Shown: positions 35,622 through 48,062, counted from the first letter of the stretch. The stretch is 64,000 nucleotides of DNA from Blakeslea trispora (GCA_025331445.1 JAIWNE010000006.1:310001-374000), one strand, 5' to 3'. Notes: generated from the letters alone by a model not told the origin. Made by a program: numbers and translations.

Positions 35622-36058
35622 CTAGTTTTGAACAAATTGAGTGAGCTTCTGAACATCAGCACAGTCAGTTTCAACCAAGGTTTCTCCAGGACCAGCCTAA
35701 GATAGATATAAGTCTAATGCCAAAATACAGTATGTTTATATAATATCTCAATACTTACAGCAGACCACTTGTATAAAGTAGGAATAGCAGGTACCTTGAA
35801 TCGAACACGGTAAGGATGGCTTGTGTTGCCCTTCCATTGATCACGGAAACCAACAGGAGCTTCAATCAAAATCGAGTTCTCAACAGACAAGACAGTCTTA
35901 CGGATCAAAGGATCGGCAATAACACAATCAGGACACCAAGATTCAGAGGTTTCGGGTGTTTCGTTACCAAAGAAGACAACAAAGACAGGGTTGCCTGTTT
36001 CAACAGCCTTGTTTACTTCTTCATCAAAGTTTTCAATATTAACGCGAACCACCTTCAT
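35622..36058 (-). CDS. TXNDC17: TXNDC17/TRP14-like thioredoxin-fold protein
   Basis: Small cytosolic disulfide reductase of the TRP14 class. Two exons (36058-35759, 35696-35622; 62-nt intron) give 124 aa. The active site is the family-specific WCPDC in SESWCPDCVIADPLIRK, and the preceding FVVFFGNETPETSES loop, longer than in thioredoxin, is a class feature. FKVPAIPTLYKW contains the cis-Pro segment. The short second exon supplies the last strand and helix (GETLVETDCADVQKLTQFVQ). Length matches the family. Confidence 0.93.
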
Positions 36059-39047
36059 TTTACTGTATTAAGAATAGAAAATTAAAAAAAAAAAAATTGA
36101 AAAAATCAAAAATTATATATTATTTATTGATTTGAAAAATGATGCAAAGGATCAGATAAATGATGAATCAAAAAAGAAAAAATGGCGTGCTTATTGACTG
36201 TTTAGCCGAAATATGGATTCTATTCAATATCTGACCTTGAATGAGTCATGCTTAAGTGTTATTAAGAGGGATGCACTATGCTTACAGTGCAAGAGCCAAT
36301 AGTAACATGCTGCCAATATGAATATTTGGGTTATCAATAAAAGAAGATGAGCTTTGTAGAAGTTGGCTGAAAAATAAGATAGGCTTGTTCTTGATCACAT
36401 GATCTATGAACAGTAATCAAAGATAGACCAAATGTTCAGATTTGCACTCAATAATTAAATGTCAAGTCATTAAATGAGAACCACAAGCTTTGTTAAAGTA
36501 CTGAAATCATTGGCATCATCGTGCCATTTTAATGCTGACTGGTATATTCATAACACAAGTCTCTCAATGACTCCTATGTCGACCTCTCTTTTGTCAAGAA
36601 ACTTCACTTAACAGGGAGTTCAATAAAATCGTCTTTGAACCATCCTTTTCTTTCATAAACACACACACTATATCCCCTTCTCCCATTCATGTTTTCATTT
36701 TCTTTAAATTGCGCCCATCACATATAGCTAGGTTATCCTGCCCACGCAGTCTAGCCCTAACTATATGATCCTCGGGAGGATCCCTGCTCAAAAGGAGCCT
36801 TTCACCATCACATCTTCGGTTATAATTACATGCCATAGCGCTTCGTGGGAAGAAAACTAGGCAAGTCGCCAAGAGCGAACCATAACTCATTATGTTAGAA
36901 GATCAGGTGTATCTCTACCTAATGAACAAACTTACTCAAGCATAAAGCCGAGTTCAACCCGTCAGCACGCTTGCTCGTAGACAGAGCGCACCTAAGAGTT
37001 AGGATAAGGAAACAGAAAAACAAGAGAAAAAACGACCCTTTATATACCTTTTTGACAGCATACTATCACATGATATTTTTGACTGCTAAAATAAATTTTT
37101 GTTTTCAATAACAGTCCCAATGTTGTCACGTATACGTGCACGACAAAGCTGAGTTTGTTCCTTATCTTTTTTTTCTCCCATAGGAAGATAAGGGCAGAGA
37201 AAGAGAGGGAAGACATAAAGTAAAAGAAGTAAAGAAGTGCAAAGACTACCAAGTTTATGCCGCCAATAGACTTTTGTTATCAACTCCTCTACAATTAATG
37301 TAATACATGTCCAATATCCGATATATGCGGAGCAGTGCTGGGTTTCACTGTAATACAGAAAAAATTCACCTACTGAGGGGAGGTCGAGGGGAGTGGGGGA
37401 GGCCGCTCATGCTTAGTTAGCAAGGTATTTAAATTTTTTATGGCAGAGAGAAAAACGCTAACTTAACGCAAATTATTTGCATCCTAAGTGAAAAATTGTA
37501 TTTCACTAGATAATGCTTTCTCAATTCTACTATACTTTGAGATGCTGTTCCATGACCTTTCGCACTTTATGTCAGCTTTCTTGCTATAGCACTCTTTATG
37601 CTTCTCGCTTAGAACTACCTGATATTCTAATAAATTGTTAGAGAGGAAACGGAATAGTTTAGTATATACAATTATACCTTGAAGTTACAAATGCCTGCTT
37701 GTAGTCTATCAGCTTTGCTCTAGAAAGTGTATGGCTTAATCTAGTAGAGAATAAAGACAAGCAACTATAAAAGACTGAAATATGCCTTTTATAATGGCGA
37801 TTAAAGCTTCATCTGTCTCAGAATGTTGCGAAAACTCGAATAGAGTTTCATAAAACCTTACACAACCATCTATGGTGATGACCTAAAAAGCTTAGTGATG
37901 ACATGAAAACCAATAGCACCAATCCATTTGAAAGAAAAGAAAGCTAAAGTGAGCAACGATGGCATAGAACAGATGAGTCTTTTCGGTTGGTTTCTTAGCT
38001 AGAGAAATAAGCCTGTGTTTCAACAATGGATGTGCCACTACCATAAAAATAAAGATTGATTTTCGTTCTTTTTTTGTTATCATCTCTTTAATGACATATG
38101 CGTCTTTATGAAAACAAAAAAAAGGCGAGAGATGGTCTCATTGGATCGATGTGCAAGTTGAATTTCTTCAATCTCACAATAAATTTGGATTGGAATCAGG
38201 CATTCAATTAGAACGAATTGGGCTTTGTTTATTTGTAATAAGTAGATATTTCTTACGCTCTCTTAACACAGCCAACATAAAAATTGTAATTATTTGTAGT
38301 TGCAAATGATTCAAAAGACAGAACAGCATTGAAACGGACTAATGTCTTGTTGTATATTAAAGGCACTATATGGTAATGATCTCAAGTGTAAATGTTGTCA
38401 TTTGAGGGATATTTTTCTTTTAAAATTTCAATAGATACATCTGTGTTGTATGTGCTAATTTCTGTTCATTTAGACTGTAGTTGCTATACAAGTTTGAAAA
38501 GAGATCTACACAACTGAATGTCACATTTTAACTTTCTTGTACCCTTCATTAAGACGGAGCTATGAAGGATTGAGGATATAATACAAACGGCGATTTCATT
38601 TAAATCCTAAACAAGGGCAAGTAGTTCTTGCAAAGCAAGTATTGCGATCATTTGCTGAGATGACTTGTGCTTTGATTTGGCATTTAGGCTGCTTAAACGT
38701 AACAGATCTTATTCCTAATAAAACAGTCTGTTTCCTGGCAACTCATATCCTAGTTAACTTTTTAGACTTTTTATTTTATTATTTATAGACAGTATCAATT
38801 ACTTTCAGGGACATTGGAGCAAGAGGAAAAACAGTCTATTGATTTAAGGTTAAGTGTACCCTGGAAGCTGTCATAAAAAAAACAGTATGCTTATTTCTTG
38901 ATTTCGATTTTCCTTGTTCATCATCACTAGCCCAAATCAAGTAGATACACAAGCAATTGAAGTTCGAAAAATAAAGACAAATAAATTAAGGAAAAAAAAA
39001 CTGAGGCAATTTGTTTTATTGTATAGGATTACAAGTAATGAACCACC
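36059..39047. other. 3-kb gene-free spacer
   Basis: No supported gene. Most is AT-rich. A more GC-rich island at about 36700-37010 and a G-rich stretch near 37376-37410 (three G4-5 runs) stand out. A 67-codon ORF on the minus strand in the island (36890-36687) was not recognised and could be a transposon remnant. Confidence 0.55.
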
Positions 39048-39575
39048 TTAGATTTCGGCCAATTCACGGAGACGACGAACGGTGGAACGGACGGTAGCAG
39101 CAGCAGTAGTGCTAGAAAAGAAAAACATAAGTCACAATGCATTAACCATTCATAATTTTCGAGACTTACGAGACAGTGTAAGCACCACCAGCCAAGGTCT
39201 TCTTACAACCCTTACACTTCCAGATACCGACGGCGGTACGCTTGACAGCGTCCTTACCACAGAAAGTACAGGTGTACTTGGAGTGTTGAGTGATTTCCAT
39301 CTTCTTGACGGTCTTTCTGAGAGAGGCACCATAACGGGTACCATATTTACCAGTGATGCCGACCTTCTTAGTGCGCTTGACCTATAACAAAATAAAGGTC
39401 AATTCTCGTCTGTAACGGATATTAGAGTGCATCCCCATATCGTCGTCGTCGTCGTCTTTCTCTTTTCGGTGAGTTGTCGATTTCAAGTCTGTTTAGATGA
39501 TTCATCCAAGCATAGATCTATTGCACGCATGGACATGGACGGACGGATGGATGGATTTCTAGTTATATTTACCAT
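39048..39575 (-). CDS. RPL43: 60S ribosomal protein eL43 (L37Ae)
   Basis: Zinc-binding protein of the large subunit. Three exons (39575-39573, 39381-39170, 39111-39048) give exactly 92 aa, the family length. Exon 1 codes only for the ATG; a 191-nt intron follows directly. The body is near-identical to eL43 in general form: [20 protein letters not shown], the C4 zinc site CTFC...[24 protein letters not shown] and LRELAEI. Without the one-codon first exon no in-frame start precedes the conserved N-terminus. Confidence 0.97.
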
Positions 39576-40046
39576 TTTGAATGAGTACCAAAGAGGAGGA
39601 GATATAGACTTGGAGAGGAGAGCTAGCCATTTACTTTAGAATCAACTTGTGTTGTCCGGCAACGTGTCGGATAAAAAAAAGTCAAGATGATTCCGACACT
39701 AAAATTTTGATCGGACTGACAATTGAAAGGAAAGCTTGCATGATCAAACATACTTGGGGGAAAAAAAAAGATACAATAAAGGAGAAAGGTTAGTCCCCCC
39801 TCCCCCCCTTCTCCTGCCCTTCTTAGCCTGCTTTGTCATTGTATCAAAAACTCTGAAAAAAAAAGAAGGGCTGTATTGTCTTTAATATTTTTACCTTTAT
39901 TTTTGCCATGTCTTTATATATTGTTCATACTTTTTTATATATAAAAAATTCACAACAATAATCAAAGATCAAAATTTAATTAGAGCAATGCTAATTCCAT
40001 TTTTTTTGTTCTTATTTTTTTTTTTGCATTTCTGTATATATATTAC
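39576..40046. promoter_or_regulatory. divergent spacer, RPL43 / kelch-BTB
   Basis: 471 bp between divergent start codons, with C-rich runs near 39796-39815 and AT-rich tracts. No specific site claimed. Confidence 0.4.
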
Positions 40047-41765
40047 ATGTCTCGACCTAGTTCACCTCGTACAGCAGTCAATACACCTACAAGAGATAGA
40101 ACTCCTTCTTCTAACGGTATACCTATCATACACTACTCAGAGCCTGTAAAAACAACAGGCGAAAGACTGGCTTCTCTTGTAGGCGCGTCACTCACTACAG
40201 TGAACGATGCCATCTTTGTGTTTGGCGGATTCGATCAGTATACTGACGAGATCAACAACAAGCTATTTAAACTTGACTACAAAAAATCCTGTCAATGGAC
40301 TCAAGTTATCTATACCAAGGGAGAACCACCAGCCAAACGAAACGACCATTCAGCTACTCTGTGGAACAATGACAAGCTAGTGATTTTTGGTGGTAATTCA
40401 GAAGAAGATGTTTATTTTAATGACATTATCGTCCTCGACCTGAACACAATGACATGGTGGCATCCTCAACCTCATGGATTTATACCAGACGGGCGTATTC
40501 GACATTCAGCCACAATCTATGAAAATAAGTTGTATGTTGCAGGTGGTATGTGTGTAGGATCCAGTGTGCGTTTTGCAGATACCCTATTGACGCTTGACCT
40601 GACTACTTGGGAATGGGAATTGCCCATACCGTTTGTGACACGCGTTCAACATATGAGCTTCGTCTATAATTCACGACTCTATCTCTTTGGCGGGCTAAGG
40701 GAAGACATGAGTCGATCCAATCATTTGGCATTTATTGACCTCAACAAGACCGATCACGTTACACAGCTAGACATCAGCTCACCCTCTGCCCCTTCATTAA
40801 TAGGACAGCGGTTTGCTCAGATCTGTGGTGATCAGTTGATTGTCTTGATTACCGTTCCCTTTCGTGAGGCCATCATGCTTGAGACAGCCACGACAGGCCT
40901 ATGGTCGCTTGATTTGCCCTCCATGCAATGGCAGTTTAAAGAGTCGGGTGCTCGTTATGAGACTTGTAACTGGCACTGTTTCTCCATGGCTGAACACCAT
41001 ACTTCCTTTTATCTGTTTGGTACAAATGAAGAAGATCCGGACGAGTTCTTTGGCATGGTGCTCAAGGTGGATCTTGAAGAACTTGGGATTGTGCCTGTAC
41101 CACCACCACAATTAGGTACCGATCTCATCAGTCTCTTGCTCGGTCAACAACAAAAACAGAATACAGACTTTGCCATCTATTCATCCACTGAACCTCAATC
41201 CCCGCCTATCTATGTACATCGCCTTGTGCTTTATGCGCGTTGGCCTCATTTTGTCCATCTAATTGAGAGTGGCATGGCAGAATCATTCAACAATTCAATT
41301 ACCATGTCCGAGCCTAAATCCACCTTGGAGAGCTTTGTGCGTTATCTGTACACAGATACACTGAATGATCCTAGCTTTACAGCTGATTTGATTGCGGATC
41401 TGATGGTCATGGCTCATATCTATTTACTACCACGGCTACTGGCTCTCAGTGTTCGACAATTATTCAAGAAGATGGAGATAGACAATGTAAGCAAAATCTA
41501 TCATGCTGCTAGTCTGTCTGAACAGAGGGGTCTTCAGCAGGCCTCTTTACATTTCATCTTTAAATACTTTGGTGCTGTCTCACATACTGTTGGTTTTCGT
41601 CAGTTACCAGCGTCTATCTTAATTCAAATTTGGGACGATGTGCCATTGAATGCAGCCATTGTAAAGCAGAGGCATCCCTTGCCTCATGTAGAATTATCAC
41701 AACAGCAGAATACAGTGACTGATGATGATATGATAGAAAACATACAAGATGATATAGAGGGATAA
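40047..41765 (+). CDS. kelch-repeat and BTB/POZ protein
   Basis: Single-exon, 572-aa protein. The N-terminal two thirds form a kelch beta-propeller; GG-containing blades include NDAIFVFGGFDQYTDEI, WNNDKLVIFGGNSEEDVYFN, YENKLYVAGGMCVGSS and YNSRLYLFGGLREDMSRS. From about residue 375 a BTB/POZ domain follows (YVHRLVLYARWPHFVHLIES, then LESFVRYLYTDTLNDP), and BACK-like helices close the protein. The first 25 residues are Ser/Pro/Thr-rich. Such proteins serve as adaptors for cullin-3 ligases or Ras regulators (S. pombe Ral2, animal LZTR1). The kelch-then-BTB order fits that group, but orthology is inference. Confidence 0.9.
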   Translation: MSRPSSPRTAVNTPTRDRTPSSNGIPIIHYSEPVKTTGERLASLVGASLTTVNDAIFVFGGFDQYTDEINNKLFKLDYKKSCQWTQVIYTKGEPPAKRNDHSATLWNNDKLVIFGGNSEEDVYFNDIIVLDLNTMTWWHPQPHGFIPDGRIRHSATIYENKLYVAGGMCVGSSVRFADTLLTLDLTTWEWELPIPFVTRVQHMSFVYNSRLYLFGGLREDMSRSNHLAFIDLNKTDHVTQLDISSPSAPSLIGQRFAQICGDQLIVLITVPFREAIMLETATTGLWSLDLPSMQWQFKESGARYETCNWHCFSMAEHHTSFYLFGTNEEDPDEFFGMVLKVDLEELGIVPVPPPQLGTDLISLLLGQQQKQNTDFAIYSSTEPQSPPIYVHRLVLYARWPHFVHLIESGMAESFNNSITMSEPKSTLESFVRYLYTDTLNDPSFTADLIADLMVMAHIYLLPRLLALSVRQLFKKMEIDNVSKIYHAASLSEQRGLQQASLHFIFKYFGAVSHTVGFRQLPASILIQIWDDVPLNAAIVKQRHPLPHVELSQQQNTVTDDDMIENIQDDIEG

Positions 41766-41941
41766 GTTGTAGAATTTTCTTTTGTAAATAATAAAAATAT
41801 TACTTGCCCCGAATTGTCCGGATTTGACATGGCCGGACTCTTCCTTAATTCACTCACTTTAGAAAAAAAAAAAGATTGACTATAGGCCTAGAAGGTAGCA
41901 ATCATTAGAATCCTCCTCTTAATAATCATCCATCTATCCAA

Positions 41942-42665
41942 ATGGTTAGTTCAGACATCCATTCATTAGAAGCAGGTCAAGTCAGTCAGTGCTGCAGCCA
42001 AAGATGTATTCAGCTTAGTTTAGAACCAACCTTTCTGCTTCTGTCCAAACACCTACGAAAAACCAAGACTTTCTCTTTTGAATACAACCAATCTCAGTTA
42101 CATTGACTTTTAGTCCCTCTCTCTCTCAGCATTATACAACAATACAGCACTTGACATTTTGTATAGAGAAAGACCTATACTAAAGAAAGAAAGAACGCAG
42201 ATGCAGCCTACTTTGAACGCACCACTTTTTTTTTAGCTACCACTGAACTTGCTTGCTTCTGATGTCAAGTGAAGTTTGACTGATGTATTAATCTCTTTTT
42301 GGTACTTTTTTTTAGGTTGCCGTCAAAGCTCACGAACTCCGTAACAAGAACAAGGCCGAGCTCCTCAAGGTTCTCGATGAACAAAAGCAACAACTTGCCA
42401 ACATCCGTGTTCAAAAGGTTGCTGGTGGTCGTGTCCAAGAAGTGTAAGTTTCCTTGAAATATACGGCTTCACATATGTACATACATACACGCATACATGC
42501 ATACACCGAGAAAGCATATAGACATGAAAGCGACTTGTAGAAAGAAGAAGAGAAAGAGGAAAAGATTAGATTGGAGGGAATATGAACTTACATGTATATT
42601 TTGATATGTGGATATACACTCTTTATTTCTTCAAGTGAACACATACATACCTTGGATTATGTGTG

Positions 42666-42700
<35 letters not shown>

Positions 42701-43002
42701 ACATGCATATGTGGATTCGATTTGTTTATTACAATGAATGACTTATCTTTTTCAATTGCAACATGTATAGTGGTGAAGCCCGTAAGAACGTTGCCCGTGT
42801 CTTGACTGTCATCAACCAAACTCAACGTGAACAACTCCGTCTCTTCTACCAAAAGAAGCGTTTCACTCCCTTGGATCTCCGTGTCAAGAAGACTCGTGCT
42901 ATGCGCAGAGCTTTGACTCCTTTCGAAAAGTCCAAGAAGACTGTTCGTCAACAAAAGAAGGAAGCTTACTTCCCCATCCGCAAGTACGCTGTCAAGGCCT
43001 AA
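41942..43002 (+). CDS. RPL35: 60S ribosomal protein uL29 (L35)
   Basis: Large-subunit protein near the polypeptide exit tunnel. Three exons (41942-41944, 42316-42443, 42771-43002) give 120 aa, the family length. As in RPL43, exon 1 is only the ATG, here followed by GTTAGT and a 371-nt intron. The second intron is 327 nt and carries TA and TG dinucleotide runs. Family blocks: [53 protein letters not shown] and the C-terminal [10 protein letters not shown]. The ATG choice is inferred because no in-frame ATG precedes VAVKAHEL in exon 2. No clear snoRNA boxes were seen in the introns. Confidence 0.93.
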
Positions 43003-43740
43003 ATCATTTATTCCTAATGCTTTAGATCAATGACTGTAAAAAAAAATGAAAATTTACAAATAAATACATTTCATAAAAAACACATGCGTCTGTAAACATT
43101 ATTTGCCTTGCGAGCTAATCTAAATTGAGAGAAAGCTCTATGTAAACACTGTGAAGTTGATTTTTTTTCTCCTACACTCTTTTTTGTAAATTGCCTATCC
43201 AAAGTATCTATTAGTTTAATGCTCAATATCGGTAAACACCGGAATAATGGGTTTATTTTTGTATAGTCAATGTCCCCCCCCCCCTTTTTTTTATGGGGAG
43301 CAAACTAGTATATGGCAAGATTTAGTAATAAAACCAGAGGAAAAAAAACAATAGAGTGATCACTTGATAGTTTATGCCTCTTGTAATCAATTCATCAAAT
43401 GCTTAAATATTGCTGTGATAAATTAGTAAATCTTGAGGAAGCAAACCGTTCAAGTAGGCGGACATTGCATGACCAGGCAGAAGAGTGTCCTTGTCCAGAT
43501 GGGCCTGTTGCCTTGGCAGTCCCTCCCCCCTCTTCTCTAGGAAGGTTCTTTTTCTGGTTTTTTCTAGAAGGCATTTTGTATTTTTCTCTCTGGGTAGATT
43601 GTGTGCTGGAACTTACTCGAAAAAAATAGCTGACTTTAAATCAAATGAATATAAAAAGGAACCAATGTAGCATGAATCTATCTCTCACTTCATTCTACAT
43701 CTCTACTTTATTCTCAAACAAAGCAAGAAACAAGCAATAG
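43003..43740. other. HSP90 upstream region
   Basis: Between RPL35 and HSP90. It includes the RPL35 3'UTR, a C9T9 tract at 43272, and heat-shock-like elements at 43541-43569. ORFs over the region have no domains. Confidence 0.6.
43541..43569. promoter_or_regulatory. candidate heat-shock element cluster
   Basis: GAAGGTTC at 43541-43548 and TTCTAGAA at 43562-43569 are inverted nGAAn units, with an extra TTC between them, 170-200 bp upstream of the HSP90 start. This arrangement fits binding of a trimeric heat-shock factor. Confidence 0.55.
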
Positions 43741-45932
43741 ATGAGCGCAGAACAAGAAACTTTCTCATTCCAAGCTGAAATCTCTCAGTTGATGAGTTTG
43801 ATCATCAACACATTCTATTCAAACAAGGTAATTTAAAGAAGGTCTTGTTGATTCCAATCATATACTGATATTCTTCTTTTCCATGTGCCATTTGACATCA
43901 TTAGGAAATCTTTCTTCGTGAACTAATCTCAAACGCTTCTGATGCTTTGGACAAAGTACGCTATCAATCATTGACTGACCCTAGTGTGCTTGATGAAGAA
44001 AAGGAATTATACATTCGCATCACACCTGATAAAAACAACAAGGTCCTTTCTATCCGTGATACTGGTATTGGTATGACCAAAGCTGACCTGGTAAATAACT
44101 TGGGTACAATTGCCAAGTCTGGTACCAAAGCCTTTATGGAAGCCCTCTCTTCTGGTGCTGATATCTCTATGATCGGTCAATTTGGTGTTGGCTTCTATTC
44201 TGCTTATTTAGTAGCTGACAAGGTCCAGGTCATTACTAAGCACAATGATGATGAGCAGTATATCTGGGAATCAGCTGCTGGTGGCTCATTCACTATTACT
44301 CGCGATACTGTGAACCCATCTATCAAGCGTGGTACTGAAATTCGTTTGTTTATGAAGGAAGATCAGATGGAATACCTTGAAGAAAAGAGAATCAAGGATA
44401 TTGTCAAGAAGCACTCTGAGTTTATCTCTTATCCAATTCAATTGGTTATTGAAAAAGAAATCGAGAAAGAGCTAGAAGAAGAAGAGGAGGAGAAGCCTGC
44501 TTCTGAAGAAGGTGCCAAGATAGAAGAAGTTGTAGATGAAGATGACAAGAAGGATGAAAAGAAAAAGAAGACTGTAAAGGAGACAGTCACTGAAAATGAA
44601 GAACTCAACAAGACAAAGCCCCTCTGGACCCGAAACCCTGAAGATATCAAGTCTGAAGAGTATGCTGAGTTCTACAAGGCTTTGACAAACGATTGGGAAG
44701 ACCATTTGGCTGTAAAGCACTTTTCTGTGGAAGGACAACTTGAGTTCCGCGCTATTCTCTTTGTCCCTAAGCGAGCTCCTTTCGATCTGTTTGAAACCAA
44801 GAAGAAGAGAAACAACATTAAGCTCTATGTTCGTCGCGTCTTCATCATGGATGATTGTGAAGATTTGATTCCTGAATGGCTCAACTTTATCAAGGGTGTT
44901 GTTGATTCTGAAGATCTCCCATTGAACATCTCTCGTGAAATGCTTCAACAGAACAAGATCTTGAAGGTCATTCGTAAGAACTTGGTCAAGAAGTGCCTTG
45001 AGATGTTCCAGGAAATTGCTGAAGATAAAGAAAACTTTGACAAGTTCTACGAAGCATTCAGCAAGAACATCAAATTGGGCATTCACGAAGACTCCCAGAA
45101 CCGCGCTAAGCTTGCAGATTTATTACGCTACAATTCTACCAAGTCCGGTAGTGAAGTTACCTCTTTAAAGGACTATGTTACTCGTATGCCTGAAAAGCAA
45201 AAGAACATTTATTACATTACTGGTGAATCCAAAACAGCTGTTGAGAACTCTCCTTTCTTGGAAGGCTTCAAGAAGAAGAACATTGAGGTGCTTTTGATGA
45301 CTGATCCTATTGATGAATATGCCATTACTCAACTCAAAGAATATGACAACAAGAAGCTCGTTTGCATCACCAAGGAGGGTACTGAGATCGAGGAAGATGA
45401 AGAAGAAAAGAAGGCTCGTGAAGAAGAACAAAAAGAGTTTGAAGGTCTCCTCAAAGTTGTGAAAGATATCTTGGGTGACAAGGTTGAAAAAGTTGTTCTT
45501 TCTCATATCCTGACTGACTCTCCTTGTGTCTTGACTACTGGTCAATTTGGTTGGTCTGCTAATATGGAGCGTATCATGAAAGCACAAGCTCTTCGCGATT
45601 CTTCCATGTCCAGTTACATGGCTTCCAAGAAAACACTGGAGCTAAATCCTCGCCATGCTATTATCAAGGCACTCAAGTCGAAGGCCTCAAGTGATGCTAA
45701 TGACCGTACTCTTAAAGACCTCGTTTCCCTGCTTTATGAAACTTCTCTGTTGACATCAGGTTTCGCTTTAGATGATCCCAGTTCTTTTGCTACTCGCATC
45801 AACCGCATGATCTCTCTCGGACTCAGTATTGATGAAGAACCAATGGATATCAGCGAAAGCTCTTCTACCGGTCCCGATGATTCATCTAACCAGGAATCTG
45901 CTGAAAACTCCAAGATGGAAGAAGTTGATTAA
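43741..45932 (+). CDS. HSP90: cytosolic heat-shock protein 90
   Basis: ATP-dependent chaperone for kinases, receptors and other clients. Two exons (43741-43827, 43905-45932; 77-nt intron) give 704 aa. The GHKL ATPase is clear: [20 protein letters not shown] (catalytic Glu, Asn), [15 protein letters not shown], and [17 protein letters not shown] charged Glu/Lys-rich linker at about residues 210-265 separates it from the middle domain, which has [20 protein letters not shown]. The C-terminal domain ends SKMEEVD; the MEEVD peptide is the docking site for TPR cochaperones and marks it as cytosolic. Exon use is strongly biased to C/T-ending codons, as expected for a highly expressed gene. Confidence 0.98.
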
Positions 45933-46782
45933 GTTCTAATACAAAAGAGCGCTTCTATTTTCCTTTTGCTATTCTTTATTTTCTTTACGCCAAGTACAAA
46001 ACTCTATTCCATACATCATTGCATTTAACATTAATATACAATATATAATACCAAATAAATAATCTGTTCAAGCTGAAAAATAAATGTCTTTTCTTGTTCA
46101 TACAAGGCTTTTCCTCTATAGGCTGGATATTACAAATATATTTAATGATTTTTATTTCATTTCTCTTTTGTTTATTTGCTTCCCATAAAAATGCAATGAT
46201 AGAATGCACTGATATCTATCAGCAAGTGGTCCAATTATTCATAAATTTATGCCAATGTTTCATATGTATATATGTATGCATACTTTTTCTAAACTATAAG
46301 CTTGAACTTATCAGTGACAAACTGATACACTTTTTTTTACATAAACGCTAATAAAGAACAATCTATTTCATCACAGTTTCGTACTTTGTTTGTTTGTTTA
46401 TCAGAAGCCATGTTCTCAAGGCGAATAACAATTAATCATTTTCCATTTCTGCATTATATTAACACATTTGATTCGACATTTTCTTGTTATAAGACTGATA
46501 AAAAGAGAAAAATTGATAGAGTATAAATATCATTAGTGTATGGCATAACACCAATGCATTGGATCAAAACCCTAGTCATAGATTCATTAAGGAAGAAGAA
46601 GAAGAAATAAGGGACCTCTCATACAACTTGGATAATGCAAATGAAACCTTGGCCTGCCAATAACTCCGAAATAAGAAATACGTCAAAGTTGCACAAACAG
46701 CATTTGACATAAAACTGCGCGCAAAGCTCTCTTTTTTTTTGGTTTCTCTTCTTCTTATACTTGTCCTCTAAATATATACACA
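45933..46782. other. intergenic, no supported gene
   Basis: AT-rich spacer holding the HSP90 3'UTR and HMCES promoter. A T-rich tract precedes the HMCES ATG. Nothing else seen. Confidence 0.6.
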
Positions 46783-48029
46783 ATGTGTGGTCGCTTTTGT
46801 TGCACACTTGATCCCAGTACAATACAGTCGAAACTGTATCAAGAGAAAGTGGTTGATCAATCAGATACCCAATGGAGTGACGATAATGACAAATATCAAG
46901 CCAGTTACAATTGTAGCCCTTGGCAATATATCCCTACACTACTAGAACACGGACAAACCCACAAAAAGACATTAGCACCTATGGTAAATGAGGAAATTGA
47001 TTACGGAAATTACATGTAAATGATTAAATGAAAACAAATTGTTAGCGCTGGGGCTTCATTGCTTCTTGGATCAAGCAACATAGCTATCAAAGACCAATTA
47101 ATGCTCGCTCAGAGACTTTGATGGAAAACCAGCATGGTCTTTTCCAAGAATCGAAAAACCTATACCGATGCATCGTTATTGCTGAAGGGTAAGCATACAC
47201 TTTAAGGCGGTCATCCTAGAATAGTTATATGTATTTTTGTCTTTTTAAATTAGATTCTATGAATGGAACAAACAAAAGCAACCTTTTTATATCAAGAGGA
47301 GAGATGGTCGTTTGATGTTGTTTGCTGGACTTTATGCCACTTCAACTGTGGAAGGTAAATGCCAAATCGCACTCAGGCACAATTACCTGTATTGACTCTC
47401 TTTTTCTCTATATATAAAAAGGGCAAACAGTAACTACTTGTGCTATTGTTACCACAGAACCAGGTCAATGCGAATTTAGTAAAATACATAATCGAGTGCC
47501 TGTCATTCTAGATCCTGAAGACGCACATACATGGATTGACTGTCAACAACGATTTACCAGCCATGTTCAAGAGGTGTTGAAGCCATTTGAAGGAGAACTG
47601 GAGATGTGAGTAAAAGCAATGTTTTTTGAAATAACACATGTACTTAATCTATTGTCTTCCTCTCCTTTCAAGTTATCGTGTCTCTACAGAAGTCAACTCA
47701 ACCAAGCCAAACTACCCTAATCTCATTACACCTTTGGATCAAAATAAAGACTCCATCTCTCGTTTTCTTAAGCCATCAACTGTCCATGATGAATCAAACA
47801 AATTCATTCCAGAAATCGATAGAAAAGAAAAGGTAAGAAAAACATAGATTCTCTCATATCAAGACATATCAGCTTAGTTATGAAATGTGATATTTTCTCT
47901 CTAAAAAAATAGCCTACTCTGGATCAAAAGAAAAGGAAAGGAAATATAGACAGCCAATCGAAGAATACAAAGACACCAAAGATTACTCAGTTTTTCAATA
48001 AGCCTTCTCCATCAAGCCAAAATACATGA
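46783..48029 (+). CDS. HMCES: HMCES/SRAP abasic-site DNA-protein crosslinker
   Basis: SRAP-domain protein that shields abasic sites in single-stranded DNA by covalent attachment through Cys2. Six exons (46783-46983, 47046-47188, 47254-47354, 47422-47605, 47673-47832, 47913-48029) give 301 aa in phase. MCGRF puts the catalytic Cys at position 2 once Met is removed. YQASYNCSPWQYIP carries the conserved Asn, INARSETL the DNA-binding Arg, CIVIAEGFYEWN the catalytic Glu, and KIHNRVPVIL the active His. The C-terminal 60 residues are Lys-rich with KITQFFNKP, a PIP-box-like end compatible with PCNA binding. Convergent with STUB1, stops 33 nt apart. Confidence 0.95.
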
Positions 48030-48062
48030 TGTGAATAAATCTATTGCCAAAAAAAAAGACCT

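Noticed and set aside
36687..36890. 67-codon ORF in a GC-richer island
   Set aside because: Not recognised, no splice partner; could be a transposon remnant, but nothing supports a gene.
41945..42770. Possible snoRNA in the long RPL35 introns
   Set aside because: No paired C (RTGATGA) and D (CTGA) boxes with flanking stems were found.
44438..45587. Minus-strand ORFs within HSP90
   Set aside because: They lie antisense to a highly conserved coding sequence and are composition artefacts.
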